A stretch of 64,000 bases of DNA from Comamonas sp. (GTDB taxonomy: Bacteria > Pseudomonadota > Gammaproteobacteria > Burkholderiales > Burkholderiaceae_C): contig NZ_SPEY01000022.1 in assembly GCF_009360615.1 (NCBI RefSeq), forward strand, positions 1 to 64,000, given 5' to 3'. Numbering within the stretch: position 1 is the first letter of the stretch; each line of letters begins with the position of its first letter. Positions 8,755 through 16,816 of this stretch are shown here, in pieces. A program made the translations under genes and the position numbers. The notes below the pieces were generated by a model, which ran no database searches, was not told the DNA's origin, and saw only the letters and a program-made list of their open reading frames with translations.

Positions 8755-9521
8755 GAAAAAATGGCGGAGGAAGAGGAGAAACGATCCAGCCGCTTGCGTC
8801 GGGCCGCCTCGGCATCCGACTCGGACAGCTTTTCGTGAACATAGGCCAGGTGCTGGCCGATGGCGCTTCTGGCCTGCTCGGGTTCGCCGTCGACAATGGC
8901 CTGCATGAGATTGTGGTGCTGTGCAGTCAGATGCTCCAGTGTCGAGGGATCATCATGCACGAACATCAGGCGCCGGTTCTGCGCCACGGTACCCAGCACC
9001 AGCTCGAAGAGGCTGCCCATGAGCTGCACCAGCACGGCATTGTGCGAGGCTTCGGCAATCGCCAGATGGAACTGGGCATCGGAGCGGGCTGCGCTGGCGG
9101 CATCGCGCGCCTGCTGGTGGCGCAGCATGTCGTCGAAGCAGTGGCGGATGCGGTCCCTGTCCTTGTCGGTGGCGCGCTGGGCCGCATACCAGGCGGTGCT
9201 CAGCTCCAGGGCCTGGCGTGCTTCCAGCACGTCGTAGCGGTACTGGGGGTCGTCGCGCAGCAGGGACTCCAGCGGTGCGACGGCCTGCTCGTGCCACAGC
9301 GGCACGCGCGCGCCGACAAAGGTGCCGGCCCCCACGCGGCTTTCGAGCACACCGCGGCTGGCAAGCTTCTGTATGGCCTCGCGCAGCGCCGTGCGCGAGA
9401 CCCCCAGCTGCTCGGCCAGCGCCCGCTCGGTCGGCAGCTTGGCGCCGCTCTGGAGCTGGGTGCTCTGGATCAGCTCCAGCAGCTGCTGGGCAACGCGGTC
9501 GGAAAGGCGGATGGCGGGCAT
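8751..9521 (-). CDS. lldR: GntR/FadR-family lactate-responsive regulator LldR
   Basis: 256-residue regulator with an N-terminal GntR winged helix ([20 protein letters not shown], about residues 30-50) and a C-terminal all-helical FCD effector domain. In E. coli LldR represses or activates lldPRD depending on L-lactate. The start at 9521 is chosen because [18 protein letters not shown] begins the family domain. It sits between lldP and lldD as in E. coli. Two near-identical ATTGGTA-N-TACCAAT operators upstream of lldP fit this family's known site. Confidence 0.92.
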   Translation of the reverse strand: MPAIRLSDRVAQQLLELIQSTQLQSGAKLPTERALAEQLGVSRTALREAIQKLASRGVLESRVGAGTFVGARVPLWHEQAVAPLESLLRDDPQYRYDVLEARQALELSTAWYAAQRATDKDRDRIRHCFDDMLRHQQARDAASAARSDAQFHLAIAEASHNAVLVQLMGSLFELVLGTVAQNRRLMFVHDDPSTLEHLTAQHHNLMQAIVDGEPEQARSAIGQHLAYVHEKLSESDAEAARRKRLDRFSSSSAIFS

Positions 9522-9538
9522 GGGATCGGGCAGGAGTT

Positions 9539-11203
9539 TCAGGTGGTGGGAATCATCCACGGAAACACATAAGCCTGCAGCGTGCAGATGATGCCGATCA
9601 GCACCAGGAAGGCCAGACTGTGCTTGACGGTAAAGCGGAACAGGTCCGATTCCTTGCCGGCCAGGCCTACGGCCGCGCATGCAATGGCAATCGACTGGGG
9701 CGAGATCATCTTGCCGGTCACGCCGCCCGTGGTGTTGGCCGTCACGGCCAGAACCTCGGGCAGCCCCAGCTGGGCGGCCGTCGTGGCCTGCAGCGCGCCG
9801 AACAGCGCATTGGCCGAGGTGTCGGAGCCCGTGAGGAACACGCCGACCCAGCCCAGGAAGGGCGAGAAGAACGCAAAGGCCTTGCCGGTATGGGCCAGCG
9901 CCATGGCCAGCGTGGTGGACAGGCCGGAGTAGTTGGCAATGAAGGCGAAGGCCAGGACCATGCCGATGGAGTAGATGGGCAGTGCCAGTTCCCTGAAGGT
10001 CTCGCCCAGGGTCTGGATTGCGGTGGCCGGCTTGAGGCGCAGCAAAAGAATGGCGAGCACGGCGGCGATCAGGATCGCGGTCCCCGTGGCCGACAGCCAG
10101 TTGAAGGAGTAGACCGCGCCATAAGGCGTGGGTGTGGCAACGACCGGCGCCATTTTCTGCACCAGATTGTGCAGCATGGGCACGGGAATGCTGAAGACCG
10201 TGCCGGACAGCGCGCCGCCCGAGGCGAACAGCGCCTTGAAGGGCTTGAGGCTCCAGATGGTCACCATGGCGGTGAGGATGATGAAGGGCGACCAGGCCTT
10301 GATCACCATGCCGGTCGTCAGCTTGACGGGGGCCGTCGTCTGAATCTTGGCTGCGCCCGGCTCGGAGTCGAAGCGGAAGATGCGCTTGGGTTGCCAGAAC
10401 TTGAGAAAGGTGGTCAGTGTCACCAGGGCGAAGATGGCCGAAGTGATGTCCGGCAGTTCAGGGCCGATGTAGTTGGCCGTCAGAAACTGCCCGAGTGCAA
10501 AGCTGCCGCCTCCCACCAGCACCGCAGGCCAGGTTTCCTTCACGCCGCGCCAGCCGTCCATGATGGCCATGAGCCAGAACAGCACGATGATGGTCATGAA
10601 CGGCAGCTGGCGGCCGGCCATCTGGCTGATCGCCATGACATCGACGCCCGAGACCTGACCGGCCACGATGACGGGAATACCCATGGCGCCGAATGCCACG
10701 GGGGCGGTATTGCCGATCAGGCACAGGCCCGCTGCATACAGAGGCCTGAAACCCAGGCCCACCAGCAGCGCTGCCGTGATGGCCACGGGGGCGCCGAAAC
10801 CGGCGGCTCCCTCGAGGAAGGCACCGAAGCAAAAGCCCACCAGGATCAGCTGCAGGCGCTGGTCTTCGGTGACCGACAGGATCGAGGAGCGGATGATGTC
10901 GAACTGCCCGGTCTTGACCGAGACCTTGTAGAGAAAGACCGCCGCGACAATGATCCAGGCAATCGGCCACAGGCCGTAGAAGAAGCCATAGACGCCTGCG
11001 GCCAGCGCATTGGCCACCGGCATGCGGTAGAAAAGCAGTGCCACGGCCAGGGACAGTGCCACCGTGATGGTGCCCGCCACATAGCCCTTGAGGCGCAGCT
11101 TGGTCAGCGCGAGAAAGAAAAAGATGATGGGTATCAGCGCCACCAGCGCCGACACCCACACATTGCCTGCGGGGTCGTAGTTCTGCGACCAGATTTCTTG
11201 CAT
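9539..11203 (-). CDS. lldP: L-lactate permease
   Basis: 554-residue LctP-family symporter with many membrane helices that imports L-lactate (family members also take D-lactate and glycolate) with protons. Diagnostic stretches are [20 protein letters not shown] and [19 protein letters not shown]. The start at 11203 has AGGAGAT upstream; the frame extends to 11251 but without support. It is the first gene of the lldPRD operon, which matches the E. coli order, and lies 17 bases from lldR. A paralogue starts 2.1 kb away on the same strand. Confidence 0.95.
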   Translation of the reverse strand: MQEIWSQNYDPAGNVWVSALVALIPIIFFFLALTKLRLKGYVAGTITVALSLAVALLFYRMPVANALAAGVYGFFYGLWPIAWIIVAAVFLYKVSVKTGQFDIIRSSILSVTEDQRLQLILVGFCFGAFLEGAAGFGAPVAITAALLVGLGFRPLYAAGLCLIGNTAPVAFGAMGIPVIVAGQVSGVDVMAISQMAGRQLPFMTIIVLFWLMAIMDGWRGVKETWPAVLVGGGSFALGQFLTANYIGPELPDITSAIFALVTLTTFLKFWQPKRIFRFDSEPGAAKIQTTAPVKLTTGMVIKAWSPFIILTAMVTIWSLKPFKALFASGGALSGTVFSIPVPMLHNLVQKMAPVVATPTPYGAVYSFNWLSATGTAILIAAVLAILLLRLKPATAIQTLGETFRELALPIYSIGMVLAFAFIANYSGLSTTLAMALAHTGKAFAFFSPFLGWVGVFLTGSDTSANALFGALQATTAAQLGLPEVLAVTANTTGGVTGKMISPQSIAIACAAVGLAGKESDLFRFTVKHSLAFLVLIGIICTLQAYVFPWMIPTT

Positions 11204-11338
11204 TGCCGTGATCTCCTGGATTGGTGCGGGGAGGGCAATCCTCCTGAGCATCCAGAAGCTTCCCCGTCATTTCTTTGAACAACCGTGTCGCCCCGTGCCG
11301 GACGCTGACATGCAATCTGCTTCGGCTCCATCGATCTA

Positions 11339-11353
11339 ATTGGTATTACCAAT
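11339..11353. promoter_or_regulatory. LldR operator, promoter-proximal copy
   Basis: Perfect palindrome ATTGGTATTACCAAT, centred about 25 bases downstream of the predicted lldP start point. It matches the AATTGG-N-CCAATT type site known for E. coli LldR/PdhR regulators. Confidence 0.8.
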
Positions 11354-11377
11354 ATGCGACAGTTTCGGGTCGGATGG

Positions 11378-11383
11378 ATTATA
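11378..11383 (-). promoter_or_regulatory. -10 box of the lldP-lldR-lldD promoter
   Basis: Consensus TATAAT on the minus strand, located between the two LldR operators. A weak TTTATG-like -35 lies about 16 bases upstream. The predicted start near 11371 gives a 168-base leader before lldP. Confidence 0.6.
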
Positions 11384-11435
11384 GAAATGAGGTTTTATTC
11401 ATAAATTAGTGGTTTTCCCTTGATTCTTGGAATTA

Positions 11436-11450
11436 ATTGGTAATACCAAT
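11436..11450. promoter_or_regulatory. LldR operator, distal copy
   Basis: Perfect palindrome ATTGGTAATACCAAT, 97 bases centre-to-centre from the proximal copy and about 72 bases upstream of the predicted start. A degenerate third copy (ATTGGTATTCCATC) begins at 11457. Paired sites flanking the promoter fit looping repression as described for E. coli lldPRD. Confidence 0.78.
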
Positions 11451-11489
11451 ATTTGAATTGGTATTCCATCGATCCTTATCAAGGAGCGC

Positions 11490-11521
11490 AAAAAAGCCGC
11501 AGGCCCGAAGGCGCTGCGGCT
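11490..11521 (-). terminator. Intrinsic terminator of the second lactate permease gene
   Basis: Read on the minus strand: stem AGCCGCAG / CTGCGGCT, 11-base loop, then six T. It lies about 130 bases after the stop at 11654 and shields the lldP promoter from read-through. Confidence 0.82.
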
Positions 11522-11653
11522 GCTGGGGTGCCCACGTGATGGGCTGAGAAAGGGGGAGGCGGGAAATCGCCTCAGCCCAGGCCGGAGATACCGAGCGGCC
11601 TGGATGGCCTGTCCGGATTCCCCCGGGATGCTCCGTCGAAGCGGCTCGGGGAC

Positions 11654-13312
11654 TCAGTTCACCATCAGCTTGAACGGCCAGACATAGGCCTGCATGGTGA
11701 CGAACAGGCCCATCAGGCAGGCCAGGGCGATCGAGTGGAAGAACACATAGCGCAGGATGTCGCCCTCGCGGTTGAACCAGCGTGTGGCAGTCGACGCCAC
11801 GACAATGGATTGCGCATCGATCATCTTGCCCATCACGCCGCCCGAGCTGTTGGCGGCACCCATGAGGTTGGGGGACAGGCCCAGCTGGTCGGCGGCGACC
11901 TTCTGCATGCCGCCGAACAGCACGTTGGAGGCCGTGTCCGAGCCCGTGAGCGCCACGCCCAGCCAGCCCATCAGCGTGCCGAAGAAGGGGTAGAGCACGC
12001 CGGTGTTGGCAAAGGCCAGGCCCAGAGTGGTGTCTGTGCCCGAGTAGCGCGTCAGCGTGCCCAGGGCCAGCATCAGCACGATGGTCAGCAGCGAGTAGCG
12101 CACCAGCCAGGTGGTCTTGAAGAAGGTGCGCACGATGGTGACCGGGTTGTACTTCATGACGAAGGCGCTGACGATGGCCGACAGCAGGATGGCGGTGCCG
12201 GTGGCCGACAGCAGGTTCAGCGTGTAGACCGCGCCTTCCTTGGTCGGCTGTGGCACCACGGGAGGCATTTTTTCGATCAGATTGTGCAGACCCGTCATGG
12301 GGAACGCCGGGGCAAACAGGCTGTTGAGCCAGGCCTTGACTGGCGGCAGGCCCCAGATGAAGACAAACACCGAAAGAATGATCCAGGGGGTCCAGGCCGC
12401 GATCAGCGCGCTCCTGCTGTGTTGGGTCACGGGCTGGGGAGGCTTGACTTCCGAGGCGCTGACATCCTTGCCGCGCAGCGATGCCGAGGTCCAGATCTTC
12501 CTGGGCTGCCAGACGCGCAGGAACAGGATCAGGCTGGTCATGGAGACAATGGCCGCGATGATGTCCACCAGCTCCGGGCCGATGAAGTTGGAGACCAGAT
12601 ACTGGGGAATCGCAAACGACAGGCCGGTGACCAGAATCGCGGGCCAGATCTCCATCATGCCCTTGCGACCGGCGAAGGCCCAGATCAGCCAGAACGGCAC
12701 CAGCACCGAGAAGAAGGGGAGCTGGCGGCCGATCATGGCGGTCACTTCCATCAGATCGTAGCCATGGACCTTGGCCAGCGTGATGACGGGCGTGCCCAGG
12801 GCGCCAAAGGCCACGGGAGCGGTGTTGGCGATCAGAGACAGGCCGGATGCCGCCAGCGGCGAAAAGCCCAGCCCGATCAGGATGGCGGCCGTCACGGCCA
12901 CGGGAGTCCCGAAGCCGGCGGCGCCTTCAAAAAAGGCACCGAAGGAGAAGGCGATCAGCAGCAGCTGGATGCGGCGGTCCTCGGTGATGCCCGAAAGCGA
13001 GTCCTGCAGCACCTTGAAGCTGCCGTTCTGCTCGGTCAGCTGGTGCAGGAAGATGATGTTGAGCACGATCCAGCCGATGGGCAGCAGGCCGGTGAAGCCG
13101 CCGAACAGGGCGGCACGTCCCGCCATCTCGCCGGGCATGTTGTAGACGAAGACTGCGATCAGCAGCGCCGCAATCAGGCCGGCGCCTGCGGCCAGGTGAG
13201 CCTTCATGTGCAGAAAGCCCAGGCCCACCAGCATCACCACGACCGGGACGGCCGCAAGCAATGTGGACAGCCACATATTCGATAGGGGGTCGTAGACCTG
13301 TTGCCAAACCAT
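11654..13312 (-). CDS. Second L-lactate permease (LctP family)
   Basis: 552-residue LctP-family permease, clearly homologous to the lldP product (FFEGAAGFGTPVAVTAAILI and GVALTGSDTASNVLFGGMQ) but diverged along its whole length, so not a recent duplicate. The start at 13312 has GGAG upstream and aligns with the start of lldP (MVWQQVYDP against [11 protein letters not shown]). It is divergent from a second lactate-dehydrogenase-type gene and has its own terminator. The substrate is probably lactate or another 2-hydroxy acid such as glycolate. No regulator gene is adjacent. Confidence 0.9.
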   Translation of the reverse strand: MVWQQVYDPLSNMWLSTLLAAVPVVVMLVGLGFLHMKAHLAAGAGLIAALLIAVFVYNMPGEMAGRAALFGGFTGLLPIGWIVLNIIFLHQLTEQNGSFKVLQDSLSGITEDRRIQLLLIAFSFGAFFEGAAGFGTPVAVTAAILIGLGFSPLAASGLSLIANTAPVAFGALGTPVITLAKVHGYDLMEVTAMIGRQLPFFSVLVPFWLIWAFAGRKGMMEIWPAILVTGLSFAIPQYLVSNFIGPELVDIIAAIVSMTSLILFLRVWQPRKIWTSASLRGKDVSASEVKPPQPVTQHSRSALIAAWTPWIILSVFVFIWGLPPVKAWLNSLFAPAFPMTGLHNLIEKMPPVVPQPTKEGAVYTLNLLSATGTAILLSAIVSAFVMKYNPVTIVRTFFKTTWLVRYSLLTIVLMLALGTLTRYSGTDTTLGLAFANTGVLYPFFGTLMGWLGVALTGSDTASNVLFGGMQKVAADQLGLSPNLMGAANSSGGVMGKMIDAQSIVVASTATRWFNREGDILRYVFFHSIALACLMGLFVTMQAYVWPFKLMVN

Positions 13313-13395
13313 CTCTGTTGTCTCCTGCCAGTTGTGATGACAGGGATGGTCGCCGTGCACGTTGGCTTGCATACCTAGCATTAGCCCTTGATTTT

Positions 13396-13423
13396 CCGGT
13401 GGTGAAGAAAATTTCAACACCGG
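13396..13423. promoter_or_regulatory. 28-bp inverted repeat in the divergent permease/dehydrogenase promoter
   Basis: Arms CCGGTGGTGAA and TTCAACACCGG (one mismatch) with a 6-base A/T-rich spacer, roughly midway between the two divergent starts. It does not resemble the LldR operator. It could bind an unlinked regulator shared by both genes. Confidence 0.5.
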
Positions 13424-13492
13424 CATAAATCACTTCAAACCAGAGCGCGGCACCGATGGAGGCGTTGGGGACTACCATCGGGTCCAATTTCA

Positions 13493-14689
13493 ATGACAAG
13501 GCTAGAAGTCGTGAGCGATCTCTCCAAAATCACCTGTATCGAAGACCTGCGCGTGGTGGCCAAGCGCCGCGTGCCGCGCATGTTCTATGACTACGCTGAT
13601 TCGGGCTCCTATACCCAGGGCACCTACCAGGCCAATGAGCACGATTTCCAGAAAATCAAGCTGCGCCAGCGTGTGGCAGTGAACATGGAAGGGCGCAGCA
13701 CGCGCACCACCATGATCGGCGAGGAGGTCGCCATGCCGGTGGCGATCGCGCCCACGGGCCTGACCGGCATGCAGCATGCCGATGGCGAGATTCTGGGCGC
13801 CCGGGCCGCCAAGGCCTTCGGCGTGCCGTTCACGCTGTCCACCATGAGCATCTGCTCGCTGGAGGACATTGCCGAGCACACCGACCGTCATCCGTTCTGG
13901 TTCCAGCTCTATGTGATGCGCGACAAGGCCTTCATGGAGCGCCTGATCAACCGCGCCAAGGCGGCCAACTGCTCGGCGCTGGTGGTGACGCTGGATCTGC
14001 AGATCCTGGGCCAGCGCCACAAGGACATCAAGAACGGCCTCTCCACCCCGCCCAAGCCCACACTGGCCAATCTGATCAATCTGGCGACCAAACCACACTG
14101 GTGCCTGGGCATGCTGGGCACGAAGCGCCGCAGCTTCGGCAATATCGTCGGTCACGTTGATGGCGTGGGTGATGTGTCCTCGCTCTCGTCCTGGACGGCA
14201 GATCAGTTCGATCCCACGCTGAACTGGAGCGATGTGGAATGGATTAAGAAGCTCTGGGGCGGCAAGATCATCCTGAAGGGCGTGATGGATGCCGAGGATG
14301 CGCGCTTGGCTGCGCAAAGCGGTGCGGATGCACTGGTGGTCAGCAACCATGGCGGCCGGCAGCTCGACGGCGCGCCTTCCTCGATCGAGGCCCTGCCTTC
14401 GATTGCAGAGGCCGCAGGCAAGGACATCGAAGTCTGGATGGATGGCGGCATCCGCAGTGGTCAGGACGTGCTCAAGGCCCGGGCCCTGGGCGCTCAGGGC
14501 ACGATGATCGGTCGCAGCTTTCTCTACGGTCTGGGGGCCTATGGCCAGGCCGGCGTGAGCAAGGCGCTGCAGATCATCCACAAGGAGCTGGATACGACCA
14601 TGGCCTTCTGCGGTCACACCCATATCGACCAGGTCGGCAAGGAGATCCTGTTGCCTGGCACCTACCCCAAGCCGTTTGCCGTGATCTGA
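13493..14689 (+). CDS. FMN-dependent alpha-hydroxyacid dehydrogenase (second LldD-type enzyme)
   Basis: 398-residue FMN alpha-hydroxyacid dehydrogenase/oxidase. Conserved parts are FYDYADSGSYTQGT near the N-terminus, APTGLTGMQHADGE, WFQLYVMRD, and the catalytic [14 protein letters not shown]. Compared with the lldD product it has an extra stretch after SLSSWTADQFDP and a longer C-terminus. Pairing with a divergent LctP permease suggests L-lactate, but glycolate or another 2-hydroxy acid is possible. An in-frame GTG at 13511 is an alternative start. Confidence 0.9.
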   Translation: MTRLEVVSDLSKITCIEDLRVVAKRRVPRMFYDYADSGSYTQGTYQANEHDFQKIKLRQRVAVNMEGRSTRTTMIGEEVAMPVAIAPTGLTGMQHADGEILGARAAKAFGVPFTLSTMSICSLEDIAEHTDRHPFWFQLYVMRDKAFMERLINRAKAANCSALVVTLDLQILGQRHKDIKNGLSTPPKPTLANLINLATKPHWCLGMLGTKRRSFGNIVGHVDGVGDVSSLSSWTADQFDPTLNWSDVEWIKKLWGGKIILKGVMDAEDARLAAQSGADALVVSNHGGRQLDGAPSSIEALPSIAEAAGKDIEVWMDGGIRSGQDVLKARALGAQGTMIGRSFLYGLGAYGQAGVSKALQIIHKELDTTMAFCGHTHIDQVGKEILLPGTYPKPFAVI

Positions 14690-14744
14690 TCTGCGTTGTC
14701 GGCGGCTTGCTGCACTGCGAGCCGTCGCGACCTCTGCCCGGAGG

Positions 14745-15503
14745 TCAGGATCTACCGGTCTTGGGCTTCCATTCCTGAACCTGCAGCTGGATCTTGGCCC
14801 GTTGCGCCGGCTTCAATTTCTTGGCGATGATTTCCTGCTGCTTGGCCGAATCCTTCTCGCCATCTCTGGCTGCCAACAACGCCCAGAAGTAGGCCTGAGG
14901 CCAGCTTTGCCTGACACCGCGTCCCAAGGCATACATGGAGCCCACGTTGAACTGGCTGTTGGCATCCCCTTGTTCCGCCGCAGTCATATACCACCTGAAG
15001 GCCTCCTGGCTGTCTTGCGCCACGCCACGGCCATGGTCGTACATGTATCCGAGATTGCTCTGGCTCGACACATGGTTTTGTGCCACGGCAAGGCGATACA
15101 GCCTGACGGCCTCTTCCTGATTCTCAGCCACGCCACGGCCGTCGTCATACATCACCGCGAGGTTGAACAGACCGTCGGCATCGCCTTGTTCTGCGGCCAG
15201 GCGATACCATTTGACCGCTTCCTCATCGCTTTGCGGAACGCCGCGCCCGCGGCCGTACATCAGGCCGATATTGGACTGGCTCTCGGCGTGGCCCTGCTTT
15301 GCTGCCAGCAGGAACCATCTGGCTGCTTCCTCATCGTTTTTGAGGGCTCCACGGCCTGTGAGGTAGGCGGCTGCGAGTTTGAACTGTGACTGGGCGTCGC
15401 CGCCCTCGGCTGCTTGCAGCAGGTCGGGCGATTGTGCGATGGACAAAGTGCTGCAGAGCAGCAAGGCGGCCGCGCAAAGGAGACGGCTGAAGGGCTTTTT
15501 CAT
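14745..15503 (-). CDS. Secreted Sel1-repeat protein (paralogue 1)
   Basis: 252-residue protein with a clear signal peptide (MKKPFSRLLCAAALLLCSTL, cleavage probably after SIAQ) and five tandem 36-residue Sel1 (TPR-like) repeats, about residues 37-215, with the pattern A-x-x-LGxMYxxGRGVxQxxEEAxxWYRLAAEQG. Sel1 proteins are helical scaffolds for protein-protein contacts, often in the periplasm. A basic C-terminal tail follows. The neighbouring gene upstream encodes a close paralogue. The partner and function are unknown. Confidence 0.88.
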   Translation of the reverse strand: MKKPFSRLLCAAALLLCSTLSIAQSPDLLQAAEGGDAQSQFKLAAAYLTGRGALKNDEEAARWFLLAAKQGHAESQSNIGLMYGRGRGVPQSDEEAVKWYRLAAEQGDADGLFNLAVMYDDGRGVAENQEEAVRLYRLAVAQNHVSSQSNLGYMYDHGRGVAQDSQEAFRWYMTAAEQGDANSQFNVGSMYALGRGVRQSWPQAYFWALLAARDGEKDSAKQQEIIAKKLKPAQRAKIQLQVQEWKPKTGRS

Positions 15504-15546
15504 GGCTTGCTTGTCAATGGGGAGTTGCGGTTTCGAGCGTGCAGAT

Positions 15547-16413
15547 TCAGTGCATTTGCGGCTTGGGTTTCCAGCGGCTGATTCTCGAGTCCTGTGCAGC
15601 TAGTTCTGCGGGTTTGAGCTTGCGGGCCGCCGCATCGCGCAGCGACACCGTGTCTTCCAGGCCTTGGGCGGCCGCCAGGGCGTACCAGAAATAGGCCTGA
15701 GACAGGCTGCGTCTGACGCCACGCCCTTCCTCGAACATCGTGCCGAGGTTGACCTGGGCCGTCGCATTGCCTTGTTCTGCGGCCAGGCCCAGCAGTCTGG
15801 CTGCTTCCTTTTCGTCGAGTGGCACGCCGCGGCCGGCGGCATACATCACGGCGAGGTTGGCCTGGCCCGAGTCATGACCTTTTGCGGCCGTTATGCCAAA
15901 CCATCTGGCGGCCTCCTGATCGCTTTGTTCCACGCCACGGCCGCTGACATACATCAGTCCCAGGTTGTACTGGGCATCGAGATGGTTTTGCGCTGCAGCG
16001 AGCCGATACCACTTGACGGCCTCCTGATCGCTTTGCTCGACGCCACGACCATCGTCATACATCACGCCCAGATTGAACTGGCCGTTGGCCTCTCCTTGCG
16101 CAGCCGAAAGGCGGTACCACTTGACGGCCTCCTGGTCGCTTTGCTTCACGCCACGGCCCCGGTCATACATCAAGCCGAGATTGCTCTGGCTCAATGCATT
16201 GCCTTGTGCTGCCGCAAGACCAAACCAATGAGCGGCTCTCTCGTCGCTTTGCGCCACACCTCGGCCTTCCACGTATATCTGGCCGAGATCCAGCTGTGCC
16301 TGTGCATCCCGCGCTTGCGCTTTGTGCAGCAGGTCCGCTGGCTGAGCCATTGCCAAGGTGCTGGCAAGCAACAATGCGGCAGCGGAGTAAAGGTGAGCCA
16401 TTTTTTTGTGCAT
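15547..16413 (-). CDS. Secreted Sel1-repeat protein (paralogue 2)
   Basis: 288-residue paralogue of the next gene, with a signal peptide (HLYSAAALLLASTLAMAQ) and six Sel1 repeats of 36 residues. Repeats two to four are nearly identical around GRGVxQSDQEAxxWY, and the coding DNA repeats with a 108-base period (for example near 15909, 16017 and 16125). This suggests recent internal expansion or gene conversion. The start at 16413 is chosen for the signal peptide; ATG at 16401 is equally possible. Both genes share a strand and lie 43 bases apart, so they are probably co-transcribed. Role unknown. Confidence 0.85.
   Translation of the reverse strand: MHKKMAHLYSAAALLLASTLAMAQPADLLHKAQARDAQAQLDLGQIYVEGRGVAQSDERAAHWFGLAAAQGNALSQSNLGLMYDRGRGVKQSDQEAVKWYRLSAAQGEANGQFNLGVMYDDGRGVEQSDQEAVKWYRLAAAQNHLDAQYNLGLMYVSGRGVEQSDQEAARWFGITAAKGHDSGQANLAVMYAAGRGVPLDEKEAARLLGLAAEQGNATAQVNLGTMFEEGRGVRRSLSQAYFWYALAAAQGLEDTVSLRDAAARKLKPAELAAQDSRISRWKPKPQMH
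15900..16240 (-). repeat. Tandem 108-bp coding repeats in Sel1 gene 2
   Basis: Near-identical segments recur every 108 bases (one 36-residue Sel1 unit), anchored by GCCTCCTGATCGCTTTG-like blocks around 15909, 16017 and 16125 and a more diverged one near 16233. Confidence 0.75.
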
Positions 16414-16816
16414 TTCTTTTGATGTTCTTGCGATAGATGGGCTGTGCCCCGCCTGCAACTGCAAGGCGGCTCCTGATTTCAGACTGCCCTGATGTCTTGC
16501 CCTGAATGCTCGGGCAGACCCACGGTTCAGCAGTCGGCAGAGCGTGAGCGTGCCGCGAAGCAGCATGGCGAGAGCGCCGACCATCGGGTCATCGCTGATT
16601 CACGCTGGTTATGGGTCTGGAACGTCTGGAGCATCAGTCGGCGCCCTTCATGGCACAGGCATTCCGATGTCCGGACTGTGGGCCAGGGCGAGGAGGCATT
16701 CTAGTCACCTAACGAACTGCAGCCGCCAGTCGCTCATCGCGCCTGGCGGCTGCAGTTCGTTGATCAGGGGCGCTTGTCAGCCCCGATTCCGGTCGGGCAT
16801 CGTGACCGGGAAGTGC
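16414..16816. other. Intergenic region upstream of the Sel1 pair and downstream of nhaA
   Basis: Four hundred bases without a convincing gene. It holds a small inverted repeat (CCGCCT-N9-AGGCGG, 16449-16469) close to the Sel1 gene 2 start and the long hairpin at 16711-16761 listed separately. No tRNA or small RNA was recognised. Confidence 0.5.
16711..16761. repeat. Perfect 19-bp inverted repeat downstream of nhaA
   Basis: Arms AACGAACTGCAGCCGCCAG and its exact complement separated by 13 bases, beginning 56 bases after the nhaA stop. No T tract follows on either strand. It may act as a Rho-assisted terminator or a 3'-end stabilising hairpin for nhaA mRNA. Confidence 0.75.

Noticed and set aside
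9218..11278. A 686-codon plus-strand open frame opposite lldR-lldP
   Set aside because: Gln/Gly/His/Arg-rich composition without any domain; it mirrors the high GC of lldP, which is clearly coding on the other strand.
16414..16816. Search for a tRNA, attachment site or mobile element around the long hairpin
   Set aside because: No tRNA cloverleaf, integrase or transposase is visible nearby.
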